From UMGS1901 sp934122115 (GTDB lineage Bacteria > Bacillota > Clostridia > TANB77 > CAG-508), in assembly GCA_934122115.1 (NCBI GenBank), contig CAKOVU010000001.1:62001-126000 (forward strand): a DNA stretch of 64,000 bases. Direction: 5' to 3'. The first letter of the stretch is position 1. Each line of letters starts with the position of its first letter. Shown here one piece after another: positions 1-8,336 of the stretch. The notes beneath the pieces were generated by a model, which saw only the letters and a list, made by a program, of their open reading frames with translations, was not told the DNA's origin and made no database searches. Both the position numbers and the translations under genes were made by a program.

Positions 1-1967
1 AAGATGATGCGTATTTGGCTACAAAGCAGGCTGCATATTTTGTGCTTAGAAAATGGCCTCTTGAAAAAGTTTATGATTATTTTAGAGGAGGGCGAGACCC
101 GATTAATGACCAAAATTTGGAAGATATAAATAGAAGAGGAAGAAAAGTAGTAGATGCAATATATAATCTAGTTAATATAGCGTATAATAATTCGCAAAAT
201 ATACCAGTAGCCTCCATAAAGCAGAGTGGAGGGTTAGTAGCAGAGAAAGATGGAAAAAACTATTCATCAAGTTATATATTAGAAAAAACTAGTGGAGATA
301 TATCACTTAAAGTGAAAAGTATAGAAGGAGCACCACAGGAGACATATATAGCAGACAAAAACGGACAGAAAAAAGAGAGTTTTAATGGCGGAGAACAATT
401 GAAAATAATGATTCCGAAAGACCAGATAAAAAAGGAATATGATATTAAGATAAATTATGAATTAACCTTAAAGAATTATCCCGTATATTATGCTAGAAGT
501 GAACAGGAAAATTCACAAAATTATGTTGTAGTTGGAGAAAACAATGAAAAATTTAATGGAGTTATAAATACTAAGATTGGAGCAGGAAAGTCCACTATAA
601 ATATAATAAAATTGGATGAGGAAAATAAAGAACCAATAAGTGGAGTAAAATTCAATATAAAGTATAAAGATGGAGAAAATATAGGTGATTTTGTGACTGA
701 TGAGGAAGGGAAAATAGAAATAAAAGATGTACATCAAGGAACTGTGATTGTAACAGAGATAGAAACAGATAAAAAATATGAAATAGATGTGAATGGAAAA
801 GAAATACAAATTGGATATAATACTACACATGAATTGGAAATAACCAATAAAAGAAAAAAAGGAAGCCTGGAGGTTACAAAGGTAGATAAAGATGATAACA
901 GTATAAAAATAGAAGGTGTGGAGTTTGAACTATTAAATGATAAAGGAGAGATAATTGAAAAATTAGTAACAGACGAAGAAGGAAAAGCCATTATTAATAA
1001 TATTGATATCGGAGAATATATATTAAAAGAGACAAAAACAAATGAAGAATATAGGTTGGGAGAAGAACACAGTATAAAGATAAATTGGAATGAAAAATTA
1101 AATCTTACAATAGAAAACGAGAAAAAGAAAGGAAAACTAGAAATAATTAAAACAAGTGAAGATGAAAACAACATATTAAATTTACCTCAAGGAAGCTATA
1201 TAGAAGGAACAGAGTTTGACGTACTAGATTACGAAGGCAATATTATAGACCATATAATTACAAATGAAGAAGGAAAGGCTGCAAGCAAGATGTTACCTCT
1301 AGGGAAATATAAAGTAATAGAAACTAAGGCAAATGAGTGGTACATGAAAAATGAAGAAATCTATGAAGTTAGCATTAGTTCTGATAACGAAATTGTGGAA
1401 CTTAATATAACTAATAAATCTAAGGACCCTAAAGTAGATATTAATAAAAAGGGACCTAGCTTGTCATATGCTAATCAAGAGATTAGGTATGATTTTGAAA
1501 TACGAAATACCGGAAATGTAGAATTAAATGATTTCACCTGGTATGAATTTTTACCATTCGAATATGGAAAAATAACTAGAATGTCAACAGGCACATATAA
1601 TCAAGAACTTAGTTATAATGTTTATTATAGGACTAATAAAAAGCAAGAATATCTTGTGCTGGCAGAAAATTTAAGTACAAATGTAAATAATTATATAGAT
1701 TTGGAGAAAATTTATTTAGAAGATGATGAAAAAATTACTGAAATAAAAATAAAATACGGAGATGTAAATGTGAATTTTGCTGAAGAAGAAAAGCCTCAAA
1801 TCTATATGAAACTAAAAGAAGATTTAACAGAAAACCAGGAAGTAAGGAATACTACTATATTAGAAGGAAAGCATAATGATTATAAAATTTGTGATGAAGA
1901 TGAGGTAACGACAATAATAAGAGAAAATAAACCAGAACCTAAAAAATTACCAAGAACAGGATTTTAA
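1..1967 (+). CDS. Thioester/Cna-B surface protein, C-terminal part (5' end outside window)
   Basis: The reading frame is open from base 3 with no start codon needed, so this is the 3' part of a longer gene. The first residues (DDAYLATKQAAYFVLRKW) resemble the end of a thioester domain of the TQXA type, where the Gln forms a thioester with an upstream Cys that lies outside the window. Three Cna-B/SpaA-like beta domains follow at about residues 194-283, 284-372 and 373-468 (counted from the TTG at base 15), each with a TDEEGK/TNEEGK turn and closing near EITNK or ENEK. A DUF11-like domain with NTGN follows. The protein ends LPRTGF then stop: a sortase-like motif with no hydrophobic anchor or basic tail. 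It is probably a cell-surface adhesin. No reading frame just downstream supplies the missing anchor. Confidence 0.8.
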   Translation, partial: DDAYLATKQAAYFVLRKWPLEKVYDYFRGGRDPINDQNLEDINRRGRKVVDAIYNLVNIAYNNSQNIPVASIKQSGGLVAEKDGKNYSSSYILEKTSGDISLKVKSIEGAPQETYIADKNGQKKESFNGGEQLKIMIPKDQIKKEYDIKINYELTLKNYPVYYARSEQENSQNYVVVGENNEKFNGVINTKIGAGKSTINIIKLDEENKEPISGVKFNIKYKDGENIGDFVTDEEGKIEIKDVHQGTVIVTEIETDKKYEIDVNGKEIQIGYNTTHELEITNKRKKGSLEVTKVDKDDNSIKIEGVEFELLNDKGEIIEKLVTDEEGKAIINNIDIGEYILKETKTNEEYRLGEEHSIKINWNEKLNLTIENEKKKGKLEIIKTSEDENNILNLPQGSYIEGTEFDVLDYEGNIIDHIITNEEGKAASKMLPLGKYKVIETKANEWYMKNEEIYEVSISSDNEIVELNITNKSKDPKVDINKKGPSLSYANQEIRYDFEIRNTGNVELNDFTWYEFLPFEYGKITRMSTGTYNQELSYNVYYRTNKKQEYLVLAENLSTNVNNYIDLEKIYLEDDEKITEIKIKYGDVNVNFAEEEKPQIYMKLKEDLTENQEVRNTTILEGKHNDYKICDEDEVTTIIRENKPEPKKLPRTGF

Positions 1968-1995
1968 ATATATGGTATAAAAATGAAGAAAAATA

Positions 1996-2024
1996 TTGAA
2001 ATATAAGGAATATTGTAATATAAT
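1996..2024 (+). promoter_or_regulatory. Sigma-A type promoter for NifU-like/GGGtGRT operon
   Basis: TTGAAA at 1996-2001, a 17-bp spacer, TATAAT at 2019-2024. It lies 55 bp before the chosen start of the NifU-like gene. Confidence 0.75.
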
Positions 2025-2078
2025 GTAAATATTGCATTAAGCAATTTCTATAATAATGGTTTGAAAGGAGCAATAAAG

Positions 2079-2771
2079 ATGATTTATTCAAAAGAATTAG
2101 AAAATATGTGCCCAATTGCAAAAGGAGTTAACCATGGCCCAGCACCAATTCCAGAAGAAGGAAAATGGGTAAAAGCAACAGAAATAAAGGATATATCAGG
2201 ATTAACACATGGTATAGGCTGGTGTGCACCACAACAAGGAGCATGTAAATTAACATTAAATGTAAAAGATGGAATAATACAAGAAGCATTAATTGAGACA
2301 GTAGGATGTTCAGGAATGACACATTCAGCAGCAATGGCTGGAGAAATATTAACAGGAAAAACAATATTAGAAGCATTAAACACAGACTTAGTTTGTGATG
2401 CTATAAATACTGCTATGAGAGAATTATTTCTACAAATTGTATATGGAAGAACACAAACAGCTTTCTCTGAAGGCGGACTTCCAGTAGGAGCAGGACTTGA
2501 AGACTTAGGAAAAGGCCATACAAGTCAAGTAGGAACAATATATTCAAGCACTTTAAAAGGACCAAGATACCTAAATTTAGCTGAAGGATATATTGTAGAA
2601 CTTGGATTAGATAAAGATGACCAAATAATAGGTTATAAATATGTTCATCTAGGAAAAATGATGGATGGAATAAAAGCAGGAATGGATCCAATGGAAGCAA
2701 TAGAAAAGGCTTCTGGTAAATATGGAAGATTCGACGAAGCTGTTAAAAAAGTAGATCCAAGAAAGCAATAA
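2079..2771 (+). CDS. NifU-like iron-sulfur cluster assembly scaffold protein
   Basis: This is a NifU N-terminal-domain-like protein of about 230 residues, longer than a classic IscU of about 130. Cysteines expected of a cluster scaffold are present in GWCAPQQGAC, ETVGCSG and DLVCDA. Family knowledge suggests a role in holding or transferring Fe-S clusters in the cytoplasm, but this subfamily is not well characterised. An upstream TTG in frame at 2061 lies in the ribosome binding site itself. The ATG at 2079, 8 nt after GAAAGGAG, is the better start. It is directly followed by the GGGtGRT gene (19-nt gap), a pairing that recurs in Clostridia and indicates a shared function. Confidence 0.85.
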   Translation: MIYSKELENMCPIAKGVNHGPAPIPEEGKWVKATEIKDISGLTHGIGWCAPQQGACKLTLNVKDGIIQEALIETVGCSGMTHSAAMAGEILTGKTILEALNTDLVCDAINTAMRELFLQIVYGRTQTAFSEGGLPVGAGLEDLGKGHTSQVGTIYSSTLKGPRYLNLAEGYIVELGLDKDDQIIGYKYVHLGKMMDGIKAGMDPMEAIEKASGKYGRFDEAVKKVDPRKQ

Positions 2772-2790
2772 TAAGAAGGGGGAATAAGAG

Positions 2791-3795
2791 ATGGCAGTAA
2801 CATTTGAAAGTTATGAGAGAAGAATAGACCAAATAAAACCAGTAATGGAAAAATATGGAATAAAAGATTTTGAAGATGCTTTAAAAATATGTACAGATAA
2901 AGGATTCAATCCTTATGAAATAGTTAAAGGTGTTCAACCAATATGCTTTGAGAATGCAGCTTGGGCATATACACTAGGTGCAGCAATAGCAATAAAAAAG
3001 GGATGCACAAAAGCTCATGAAGCAGCAAAGGCAATAGGAGAAGGCTTACAAGCATTTTGTATACCTGGTTCAGTTGCAGATGATAGAAAAGTAGGATTAG
3101 GACATGGAAATTTAGCATCAATGTTGTTATCAGAGGAAACAAAATGCTTTGCTTTCTTAGCAGGACATGAAAGTTTTGCAGCAGCAGAAGGTGCTATAGG
3201 AATAGCAAAATCTGCAAATAAAGTAAGAAAAGAACCATTAAGAGTTATATTAAATGGATTAGGAAAAGATGCAGCACAAATAATTTCTAGAATAAATGGT
3301 TTTACATATGTAAAAACAGATTTTGATTTCTTCACTGGTAAAGTAAAAGTAGTTGAAGAAATACCATATTCAGATGGTGAGAGAAGCCAAGTTAGATGTT
3401 ACGGTGCAAACGATGTAAGAGAAGGCGTTGCAATAATGTGGTTAGAAGATGTAGACATCTCAATTACAGGAAATTCAACAAACCCAACAAGATTCCAACA
3501 TCCAGTAGCTGGAACATATAAGAAAGAAAGATTAGAAGCAGGAAAGAAATATTTCTCTGTTGCTTCAGGTGGAGGAACAGGAAGAACATTACACCCAGAT
3601 AATATGGCAGCAGGTCCAGCTTCATATGGAATGACAGATACAATGGGAAGAATGCATTCAGATGCGCAATTCGCAGGAAGTTCATCAGTACCAGCCCACG
3701 TAGAGATGATGGGATTAATTGGAATGGGTAACAACCCAATGGTTGGTGCATCAGTAGCAGTAGCGGTAGCTGTAGAAGAAGCAATGAATAAATAA
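2791..3795 (+). CDS. GGGtGRT family protein
   Basis: This 334-residue protein carries the family-defining GGGTGRT motif at about residues 259-265, followed by a glycine/methionine-rich C-terminus (MMGLIGMGNNP). The family has no established biochemical function that I know of. It is known mainly through its conserved neighbourhood with a NifU-like protein, as seen here. No signal peptide or membrane segment is visible, so a cytoplasmic role linked to Fe-S metabolism is the reasonable inference. The start is the ATG at 2791 behind AAGGGGG. A terminator follows at 3816-3845, so the two genes form a bicistronic unit. Confidence 0.9.
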   Translation: MAVTFESYERRIDQIKPVMEKYGIKDFEDALKICTDKGFNPYEIVKGVQPICFENAAWAYTLGAAIAIKKGCTKAHEAAKAIGEGLQAFCIPGSVADDRKVGLGHGNLASMLLSEETKCFAFLAGHESFAAAEGAIGIAKSANKVRKEPLRVILNGLGKDAAQIISRINGFTYVKTDFDFFTGKVKVVEEIPYSDGERSQVRCYGANDVREGVAIMWLEDVDISITGNSTNPTRFQHPVAGTYKKERLEAGKKYFSVASGGGTGRTLHPDNMAAGPASYGMTDTMGRMHSDAQFAGSSSVPAHVEMMGLIGMGNNPMVGASVAVAVAVEEAMNK

Positions 3796-3815
3796 ACTTG
3801 TTATATAAAAAACGA

Positions 3816-3845
3816 AAAAGCCTCTAAATAAAGGGGCTTTTATTT
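3816..3845 (+). terminator. Rho-independent terminator after GGGtGRT gene
   Basis: AAAAGCCTCT pairs with AGGGGCTTTT (one G-T wobble) around a six-base A/T loop, ending in TTTTATTT. Confidence 0.85.
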
Positions 3846-3891
3846 AATTGCAAATACAGGAAAAAATGTTTGCTATTTTTATAAAAAACTA

Positions 3892-3920
3892 TTGACATTT
3901 ATAAAAATAGGCTATAGAAT
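3892..3920 (+). promoter_or_regulatory. Sigma-A type promoter
   Basis: TTGACA at 3892-3897, a 17-bp spacer, TAGAAT at 3915-3920, about 50 bp before the start at 3971. Confidence 0.75.
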
Positions 3921-3970
3921 ATAAACACAAAAACGAACAAAGGTTCAATAATTGTGGGAGGAGAATTTAA

Positions 3971-4513
3971 ATGAGTAGCTTAGAAAATCACAAAAACTTT
4001 ATGAATAGAACTTACTTAACAATTAGTGTATTAGGAAAAAATTTAAATTTAGATGTTAAATATAGAAACAATCCAATTATAGAACTAGATAAACAAGAAA
4101 AAAATATAAATTTGTATTTACCAAAAAAATATAAAACAATGGACAATGTAAATATAATAAATATGGCTATAGAAAAAATGTATGATGAAATTGCCGAAAC
4201 AGAAATAGAAAATTCAATGGAAAAAGTAAGAGTAATTTTAGGATTTGCACCTGAAGACTATAAAATAGAAAGAATGAGAGAATCTTTTTGCAAAGTTAAA
4301 AATAAAGTTTTAATAATAAATCCTGATATAGTAAAGTATAATAGAAAAATTATAGAAACAACATTATTACAAGCATTTTGCAAGTCACAATATAAAGTAA
4401 ATAGTAAAGCATATAAGCAAGCACTAGGAGCGGGCATAGAAAAGTATGAAAAAATGAAATATCAATTAATAATAAATAGAAAAACAGTAAGGAATATAGC
4501 TAAAGTTTCGTAA
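3971..4513 (+). CDS. Degenerate YgjP/DUF45-like protein (predicted inactive metallopeptidase fold)
   Basis: This 180-residue soluble protein is not recognisable at a glance, but its layout follows the YgjP/DUF45 (M48-related) family. An N-terminal beta-rich part contains LYLPKKY. A later stretch (YKIERMRESF, then KVLIINPDIVKYNRKIIETTLLQAFCKS, shown here only as its landmarks INPDIV and LLQAFCKS) lines up with the family pattern I.LN..L......I..V..HELCHL. Where active members have the zinc motif HExxH, this protein has QAFCK, so the metal ligands are missing. If the assignment is right it is a pseudo-enzyme or structural protein. It is monocistronic with its own promoter and a start behind GTGGGAGGAG. 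Confidence 0.5.
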   Translation: MSSLENHKNFMNRTYLTISVLGKNLNLDVKYRNNPIIELDKQEKNINLYLPKKYKTMDNVNIINMAIEKMYDEIAETEIENSMEKVRVILGFAPEDYKIERMRESFCKVKNKVLIINPDIVKYNRKIIETTLLQAFCKSQYKVNSKAYKQALGAGIEKYEKMKYQLIINRKTVRNIAKVS

Positions 4514-4546
4514 ATAGTAGTAGAGATTAATTATAACAATAAATGA

Positions 4547-4567
4547 GGCAGGAAGTTAAATCCTGCC
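4547..4567 (+). terminator. Hairpin, probable terminator
   Basis: GGCAGGA and TCCTGCC form a perfect 7-bp stem with loop AGTTAAA. The following tail (CTTATGTATCTT) is only weakly U-rich. It lies between convergent genes and may also serve the SASP gene on the other strand. Confidence 0.55.
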
Positions 4568-4678
4568 CTTATGTATCTTATTACTATAAAACTGATAAAA
4601 CATATAAATAATAAAATATATAAAAACAAAACTTAAAATCCTGTCTTAATAATAATAGTCTAATAAATTAAACTAAAA

Positions 4679-4885
4679 CTATTTCATTTGGCTTTCAGCT
4701 TGTTGGATTAATTTCTTAACCATTTGTCCACCTATTCTACCTGCATCTCTTGAAGATAAGTCACCGTTGTAACCATCTTTTAGATTTACACCAACTTCAC
4801 TAGCTACTTCATATTTGAATTTGTTTAATGCATCAGCAGCTTCTGGAACTACTTTGTAATTACTGTTGCTTGATGAATGTGCCAT
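4679..4885 (-). CDS. Small acid-soluble spore protein, alpha/beta type
   Basis: This 68-residue protein has both hallmark segments of alpha/beta SASPs: FKYEVASEVGV, which covers the site cut by the germination protease GPR, and the GDLSSRDAGRIGGQMVKKLI block. These proteins coat forespore DNA, protect it from UV, and are degraded to amino acids at germination. The serine-rich N-terminus (MAHSSSNSN) is normal for clostridial members. The start has AGGAGGTG just upstream. The gene stands alone, in opposite orientation to its neighbours, as is common for SASP genes. I could not find a convincing forespore (sigma-G) promoter by eye. Confidence 0.95.
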   Translation of the reverse strand: MAHSSSNSNYKVVPEAADALNKFKYEVASEVGVNLKDGYNGDLSSRDAGRIGGQMVKKLIQQAESQMK

Positions 4886-4921
4886 TATTTTTCACCTCCT
4901 AGAATGTGAATATTTAATATC

Positions 4922-4940
4922 GAAAAGTAATGTACTTTTC
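4922..4940. repeat. Perfect palindrome upstream of SASP gene
   Basis: GAAAAGTA and TACTTTTC are perfect 8-bp arms around ATG. The element lies 37 bp upstream of the SASP start. It could be an operator or a hairpin in the 5' untranslated region; the sequence alone does not decide. Confidence 0.5.
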
Positions 4941-5014
4941 AATAGTTATATTGCACAATAAAATAGAAAATACACTGGAAATTTTTGAAAGTTTTTTTAA
5001 CTTAAAAATATGTG

Positions 5015-5041
5015 TTGCAAAACATGAATATGTGGTATAAT
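5015..5041 (+). promoter_or_regulatory. Probable extended -10 promoter for the HAD hydrolase gene
   Basis: TATAAT at 5036-5041 is preceded by TGG (extended -10). The nearest -35-like element, TTGCAA at 5015-5020, is only 15 bp away, so activity would lean on the extended -10. Confidence 0.55.
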
Positions 5042-5083
5042 AGTAAAACATAATAAATTAAAATAAAAAAACAGGAGATAATA

Positions 5084-5962
5084 ATGTATAAATTAGTATG
5101 TATAGATTTAGATGGAACTCTATTAAATTCTTATGGCCAAGTTTCAAATAAAAATAAAGAATCTATAAAAAAATTAATAAATAAAAATGTAGAAGTTGTC
5201 ATAGCATCAGGAAGACCAATAAATTCGGCTTCTAGCATCGCAAAAGAAATTGAATCAGATAAATATGTGATATGTGGAAATGGTTCTGTATTATATGATT
5301 TGCAGAAAAAAGCCATAGTATACGATAAATGTATAGAAAAGAAAAAAGTCTTGCAAATAATTAAAGAATGTGAAGAAAATAGCATATATTACAATGTGTA
5401 CACAGAAAATTTAACTATTACTAAATCATTAAATTATAATACACTTGTGTATAATTATGAAAATCAAAATAAGACAGAAGATCAAAAAACAAACATAAAA
5501 ATAGTAGATGATATATATAGTTATATAGAAAATTCTGAAAATATAAATGTTTTAAAAATAACAATATGTGATGATAATGAAATAATTTTCGGAGGAATAA
5601 TCAGAAAATTAAGGCAGATAAAAGGTATAGATGTTCTAGATGTAGCACATATGTCAAGGAAAAGAATAAAACGCGGAACAGAAGAAATTGCTATAGAATA
5701 TTATTATACAGAAATAACAAGTCAAAATGTGAATAAATGGAATGCGATTAAGGAATTATCAAATATATTAGGAATAAAAGATGAAGAAATAGTTGCTATT
5801 GGAGATAATATAAATGATAAAGAAATGATAGAAAAAGCAGGTCTAGGAATAATAATGGGAAATAGTGCTCCATATATGAAAGAATTTGCTGATGTTGTAG
5901 TAAATGATAATAATAATGATGGAGTATCAGATGCGATAGAAAATTATATATTAAAAGAATAA
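5084..5962 (+). CDS. Cof-type HAD superfamily phosphatase
   Basis: This 292-residue HAD hydrolase of the Cof/IIB subfamily has motif I CIDLDGTLL at residues 6-14 (nucleophile D8, general acid D10). It also has a SGRP motif near residue 42, a C2-type cap in the middle, and motif IV IGDNINDKEMI near residue 245. Family members dephosphorylate sugar phosphates, nucleotides or cofactors such as pyridoxal phosphate; the substrate cannot be read from the sequence. All catalytic motifs are intact. The start follows ACAGGAGATAATA. Confidence 0.9.
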   Translation: MYKLVCIDLDGTLLNSYGQVSNKNKESIKKLINKNVEVVIASGRPINSASSIAKEIESDKYVICGNGSVLYDLQKKAIVYDKCIEKKKVLQIIKECEENSIYYNVYTENLTITKSLNYNTLVYNYENQNKTEDQKTNIKIVDDIYSYIENSENINVLKITICDDNEIIFGGIIRKLRQIKGIDVLDVAHMSRKRIKRGTEEIAIEYYYTEITSQNVNKWNAIKELSNILGIKDEEIVAIGDNINDKEMIEKAGLGIIMGNSAPYMKEFADVVVNDNNNDGVSDAIENYILKE

Positions 5963-6006
5963 AATCTTAAGAAAATGCCAAAATATTAAATATATGGAGG
6001 CATTTT

Positions 6007-6156
6007 ATGAAAGAGAAAAATGCATTTTGTGATAATGAAGAGACAAGTAAATTTGGAGAATTTGTGACTTCATATTTTGGATGGCTGCCAATAAGCAAGC
6101 AAAAAGACAGGGCAGAAGAAATGAATAATATGACGAAAGGTGAACTGAAAAAATAG
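6007..6156 (+). CDS. Hypothetical 49-residue protein
   Basis: This short ORF begins with ATG 7 nt after a GGAGG ribosome binding site and ends with tandem stops (TAG TGA). The product is charged (13 Lys/Arg and 11 Asp/Glu of 49) with a central FVTSYFGWLP patch. It lies between the HAD gene and the ctsR promoter. I do not recognise the family. The strong ribosome binding site and the gap otherwise left empty argue it is a real gene, but codon statistics over 49 codons are weak evidence. Confidence 0.5.
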   Translation: MKEKNAFCDNEETSKFGEFVTSYFGWLPISKQKDRAEEMNNMTKGELKK

Positions 6157-6168
6157 TGAGAAAATATA

Positions 6169-6228
6169 TTGACAAAAGGAAAAAAGGTAGTATAATAAAA
6201 ATGTAGGTCAAAGAAAGTCAAAGTCAAA
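6169..6228 (+). promoter_or_regulatory. ctsR operon promoter with CtsR heptad operator
   Basis: The promoter is TTGACA 6169-6174, a 16-bp spacer, TATAAT 6191-6196. Immediately downstream the heptad repeat AGGTCAAAGAAAGTCAAA at 6205-6222 matches the known CtsR box (two GTCAAA heptads separated by 3 nt), and a third GTCAAA follows at 6223-6228. A repressor bound here would cover the transcription start, so the operon is predicted to be autorepressed by its first gene product and released by heat or protein stress. Confidence 0.9.
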
Positions 6229-6239
6229 AAGGAGAAGAA

Positions 6240-6689
6240 ATGAGAATATCAGATGTGATAGAAGAATTTATAAAAGATATGTTTGAAAGTGGTGATTCAA
6301 TAGATATACAAAGAAATGAATTAGCAGAAAAATTTAATTGTGTGCCATCACAAATAAATTATGTAATATCTACACGTTTTAAACCAAATCAAGGCTATTA
6401 TGTAGAAAGCCAAAGAGGCGGAGGTGGCCATATAACAATAAAAAAAGTTGCTATTACAAAAAGCAATTATTTAATGCATATAATCACTAATATGGGAGAT
6501 AAAATAACTGCCCAAGAGGTTAGCATCTATATAAGCAATTTTCTATCATATAACATTATAAATGAAACGGTAGCAAAATTATTAAAAGTAGCAACGAGTG
6601 ATAATGTACTAAATATTGATGCAAAGAAAAGAGATGAGTTAAGAGCAAATATATTTAAAAATATGTTAATTAATTTGGTAGAAGACTAA
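6240..6689 (+). CDS. ctsR: Class III heat-shock transcriptional repressor CtsR
   Basis: The protein has 149 residues, the usual CtsR length. It has an N-terminal winged helix-turn-helix with the wing RGGGGHI, which reads the operator and senses heat through its glycines, and a C-terminal dimerisation part containing LRANIFKNML. It represses the ctsR-mcsA-mcsB-clpC unit by binding the heptad repeats that lie 12-35 nt upstream of its own start. In the family, repression ends when McsB arginine-phosphorylates CtsR or heat weakens DNA binding. The order of genes downstream is the canonical Firmicutes arrangement. Confidence 0.97.
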   Translation: MRISDVIEEFIKDMFESGDSIDIQRNELAEKFNCVPSQINYVISTRFKPNQGYYVESQRGGGGHITIKKVAITKSNYLMHIITNMGDKITAQEVSIYISNFLSYNIINETVAKLLKVATSDNVLNIDAKKRDELRANIFKNMLINLVED

Positions 6690-6719
6690 AATAACATATA
6701 ATTAAGGAGGTTGATAAAT

Positions 6720-7280
6720 ATGTTATGTCAAAATTGTGGTGAAAATGAAGCAAATATAAAATATACTCAAAATATAAATGGAGTAAAAAAACAAATGAAT
6801 TTATGCGAAAAGTGTGCAAAAAAATTAGGATTAGATGGTTTTCAATTTAGTTTGCCAATACATTTTTCGGATTTTTTAGAAGATTTTTTCCAAACAGAAA
6901 ATTCAGATTTATTGCCCAATTTCATTACGCAGAATAATAATTTGTGCAAAACCTGTGGAGAAGAATATGATAATTTTATAAAAACAGGATTATTAGGATG
7001 CCCAGAATGCTATAACTCTTTTGAAAATAAAATAGATCCAATCTTAAAGAAATTACAAGGAAATACGCGTCATGTAGGAAGGGGAATAGAAAATAAAAAT
7101 CAGAAAAATAGAATTATAATTAATGAAAATAAAGATACTGAAAATGTAGGAAAAGCTGAAAAAACTGTAGAAGAAAAGATAGCGGAATTACAAGAACAGC
7201 TAAAAATTGCTATAAAAGAGGAAAGATATGAAGATGCAGCTAAGATAAGAGATGAAATAAAAAATATGAAAAAAGAATAA
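6720..7280 (+). CDS. mcsA: McsA, zinc-finger activator of McsB
   Basis: The product of 186 residues has four CxxC pairs: CQNC at residues 3-6, CEKC near 31, CKTC near 79 and CPEC near 97. It ends in a UVR-type helical hairpin (YEDAAKIRDEIKNM) shared with ClpC's middle domain. McsA activates the arginine kinase McsB and tunes ClpC targeting. An in-frame TTG sits at 6711 directly after the Shine-Dalgarno, too close to be used; ATG 6720 lies 9 nt after AAGGAGG. Confidence 0.95.
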   Translation: MLCQNCGENEANIKYTQNINGVKKQMNLCEKCAKKLGLDGFQFSLPIHFSDFLEDFFQTENSDLLPNFITQNNNLCKTCGEEYDNFIKTGLLGCPECYNSFENKIDPILKKLQGNTRHVGRGIENKNQKNRIIINENKDTENVGKAEKTVEEKIAELQEQLKIAIKEERYEDAAKIRDEIKNMKKE

Positions 7281-7295
7281 AATGGAGGAATTGAA

Positions 7296-8315
7296 ATGTC
7301 TAATTGGTATTTACAAAATGGTAAGGAATCGGATGTTGTGATAAGTACTAGAATCAGACTAGCTAGAAACTTATCTGGATTTCCTTTTGAGAATAAATGC
7401 GATAAAGAAGCTAAAAAACAAATATTAAATAAAATAGAAGAAGTAGTTCCTAATATAGGTTATGGATTGCAATTATTAAAAATGAAGGATATGAATGAAT
7501 TAACGAAAGAAGAACTAATAGAGAAACATTTAATAAGTCCAGATTTTGCAAATAAAGATGACGATTCTAGAGCCATAATCATAAATAATGAAGAAAATAT
7601 TTGTATAATGGTAAATGAAGAAGATCATATCAGAATACAAGTGTTTTCTGAAGGGCTAGAAGTTGAAAATTTGTTAAATTTGGCTATTGAGTTGGATAAA
7701 AAATTAGAAAAGTTACTAAATTATTCATATAGTGATAAATATGGATATTTGACAGCTTGCCCTACAAATGTAGGAACAGGCTTAAGAGTTTCAACAATGG
7801 TACATGTTCCAGCACTAGATAAAACAGAAAATTTAGGAAAAATATTAAGAATTGTAAATAATTTTGGAATGAGTGTTAGAGGTGTATACGGAGAAGGCTC
7901 AGATAGCAAAGGAAACATATATCAAATTTCTAACAACCAAACATTAGGATTAACAGAGGAAGAGATAGCAAAGGATGTGTTAAATATTACACAAAAAGTA
8001 ATAGAGCAAGAAAGAATAGCACGTAAATATTTAGGAAAAACAGGGTTAGAATTAGAAAACCAATTATATAGAGCATTTGGCCTTATGATGTATTCAAAAA
8101 TGATAACATTAGATGAATGTATGGACTTGTTATCCGATGTAAAACTAGGAACAGATATGGGAATAATAAAAGAATTGGATGATGGGAAAATAAAAAAATT
8201 ATTGTTGTATACTAAACCTGCCAACATGCAGAGGTACTATGGACAGACCATGGGGAAAAATGAAGAAAACATTAAAAGGGCAGAATTAGTGCAACAAATT
8301 ATAAATGAAAAATAA
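7296..8315 (+). CDS. mcsB: Protein-arginine kinase McsB
   Basis: This 339-residue member of the phosphagen kinase fold has the nucleotide-binding motif STRIRLARN at residues 17-25 and CPTNVGTGLR near residue 155. McsB phosphorylates arginines on CtsR and on misfolded proteins. Arginine phosphate is the tag recognised by the ClpC N-domain for ClpP degradation. It lies 15 nt after mcsA and 21 nt before clpC, so all parts of the tag-and-degrade system are co-expressed. Length and motifs are normal. Confidence 0.96.
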   Translation: MSNWYLQNGKESDVVISTRIRLARNLSGFPFENKCDKEAKKQILNKIEEVVPNIGYGLQLLKMKDMNELTKEELIEKHLISPDFANKDDDSRAIIINNEENICIMVNEEDHIRIQVFSEGLEVENLLNLAIELDKKLEKLLNYSYSDKYGYLTACPTNVGTGLRVSTMVHVPALDKTENLGKILRIVNNFGMSVRGVYGEGSDSKGNIYQISNNQTLGLTEEEIAKDVLNITQKVIEQERIARKYLGKTGLELENQLYRAFGLMMYSKMITLDECMDLLSDVKLGTDMGIIKELDDGKIKKLLLYTKPANMQRYYGQTMGKNEENIKRAELVQQIINEK

Positions 8316-8336
8316 TTTAAGAATGAAGGTGATACT

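Noticed and set aside
4886..4990. Sigma-G promoter for the SASP gene
   Set aside because: One expects forespore control, but no good CATNNTA element at the right place was found; only a loose match is present.
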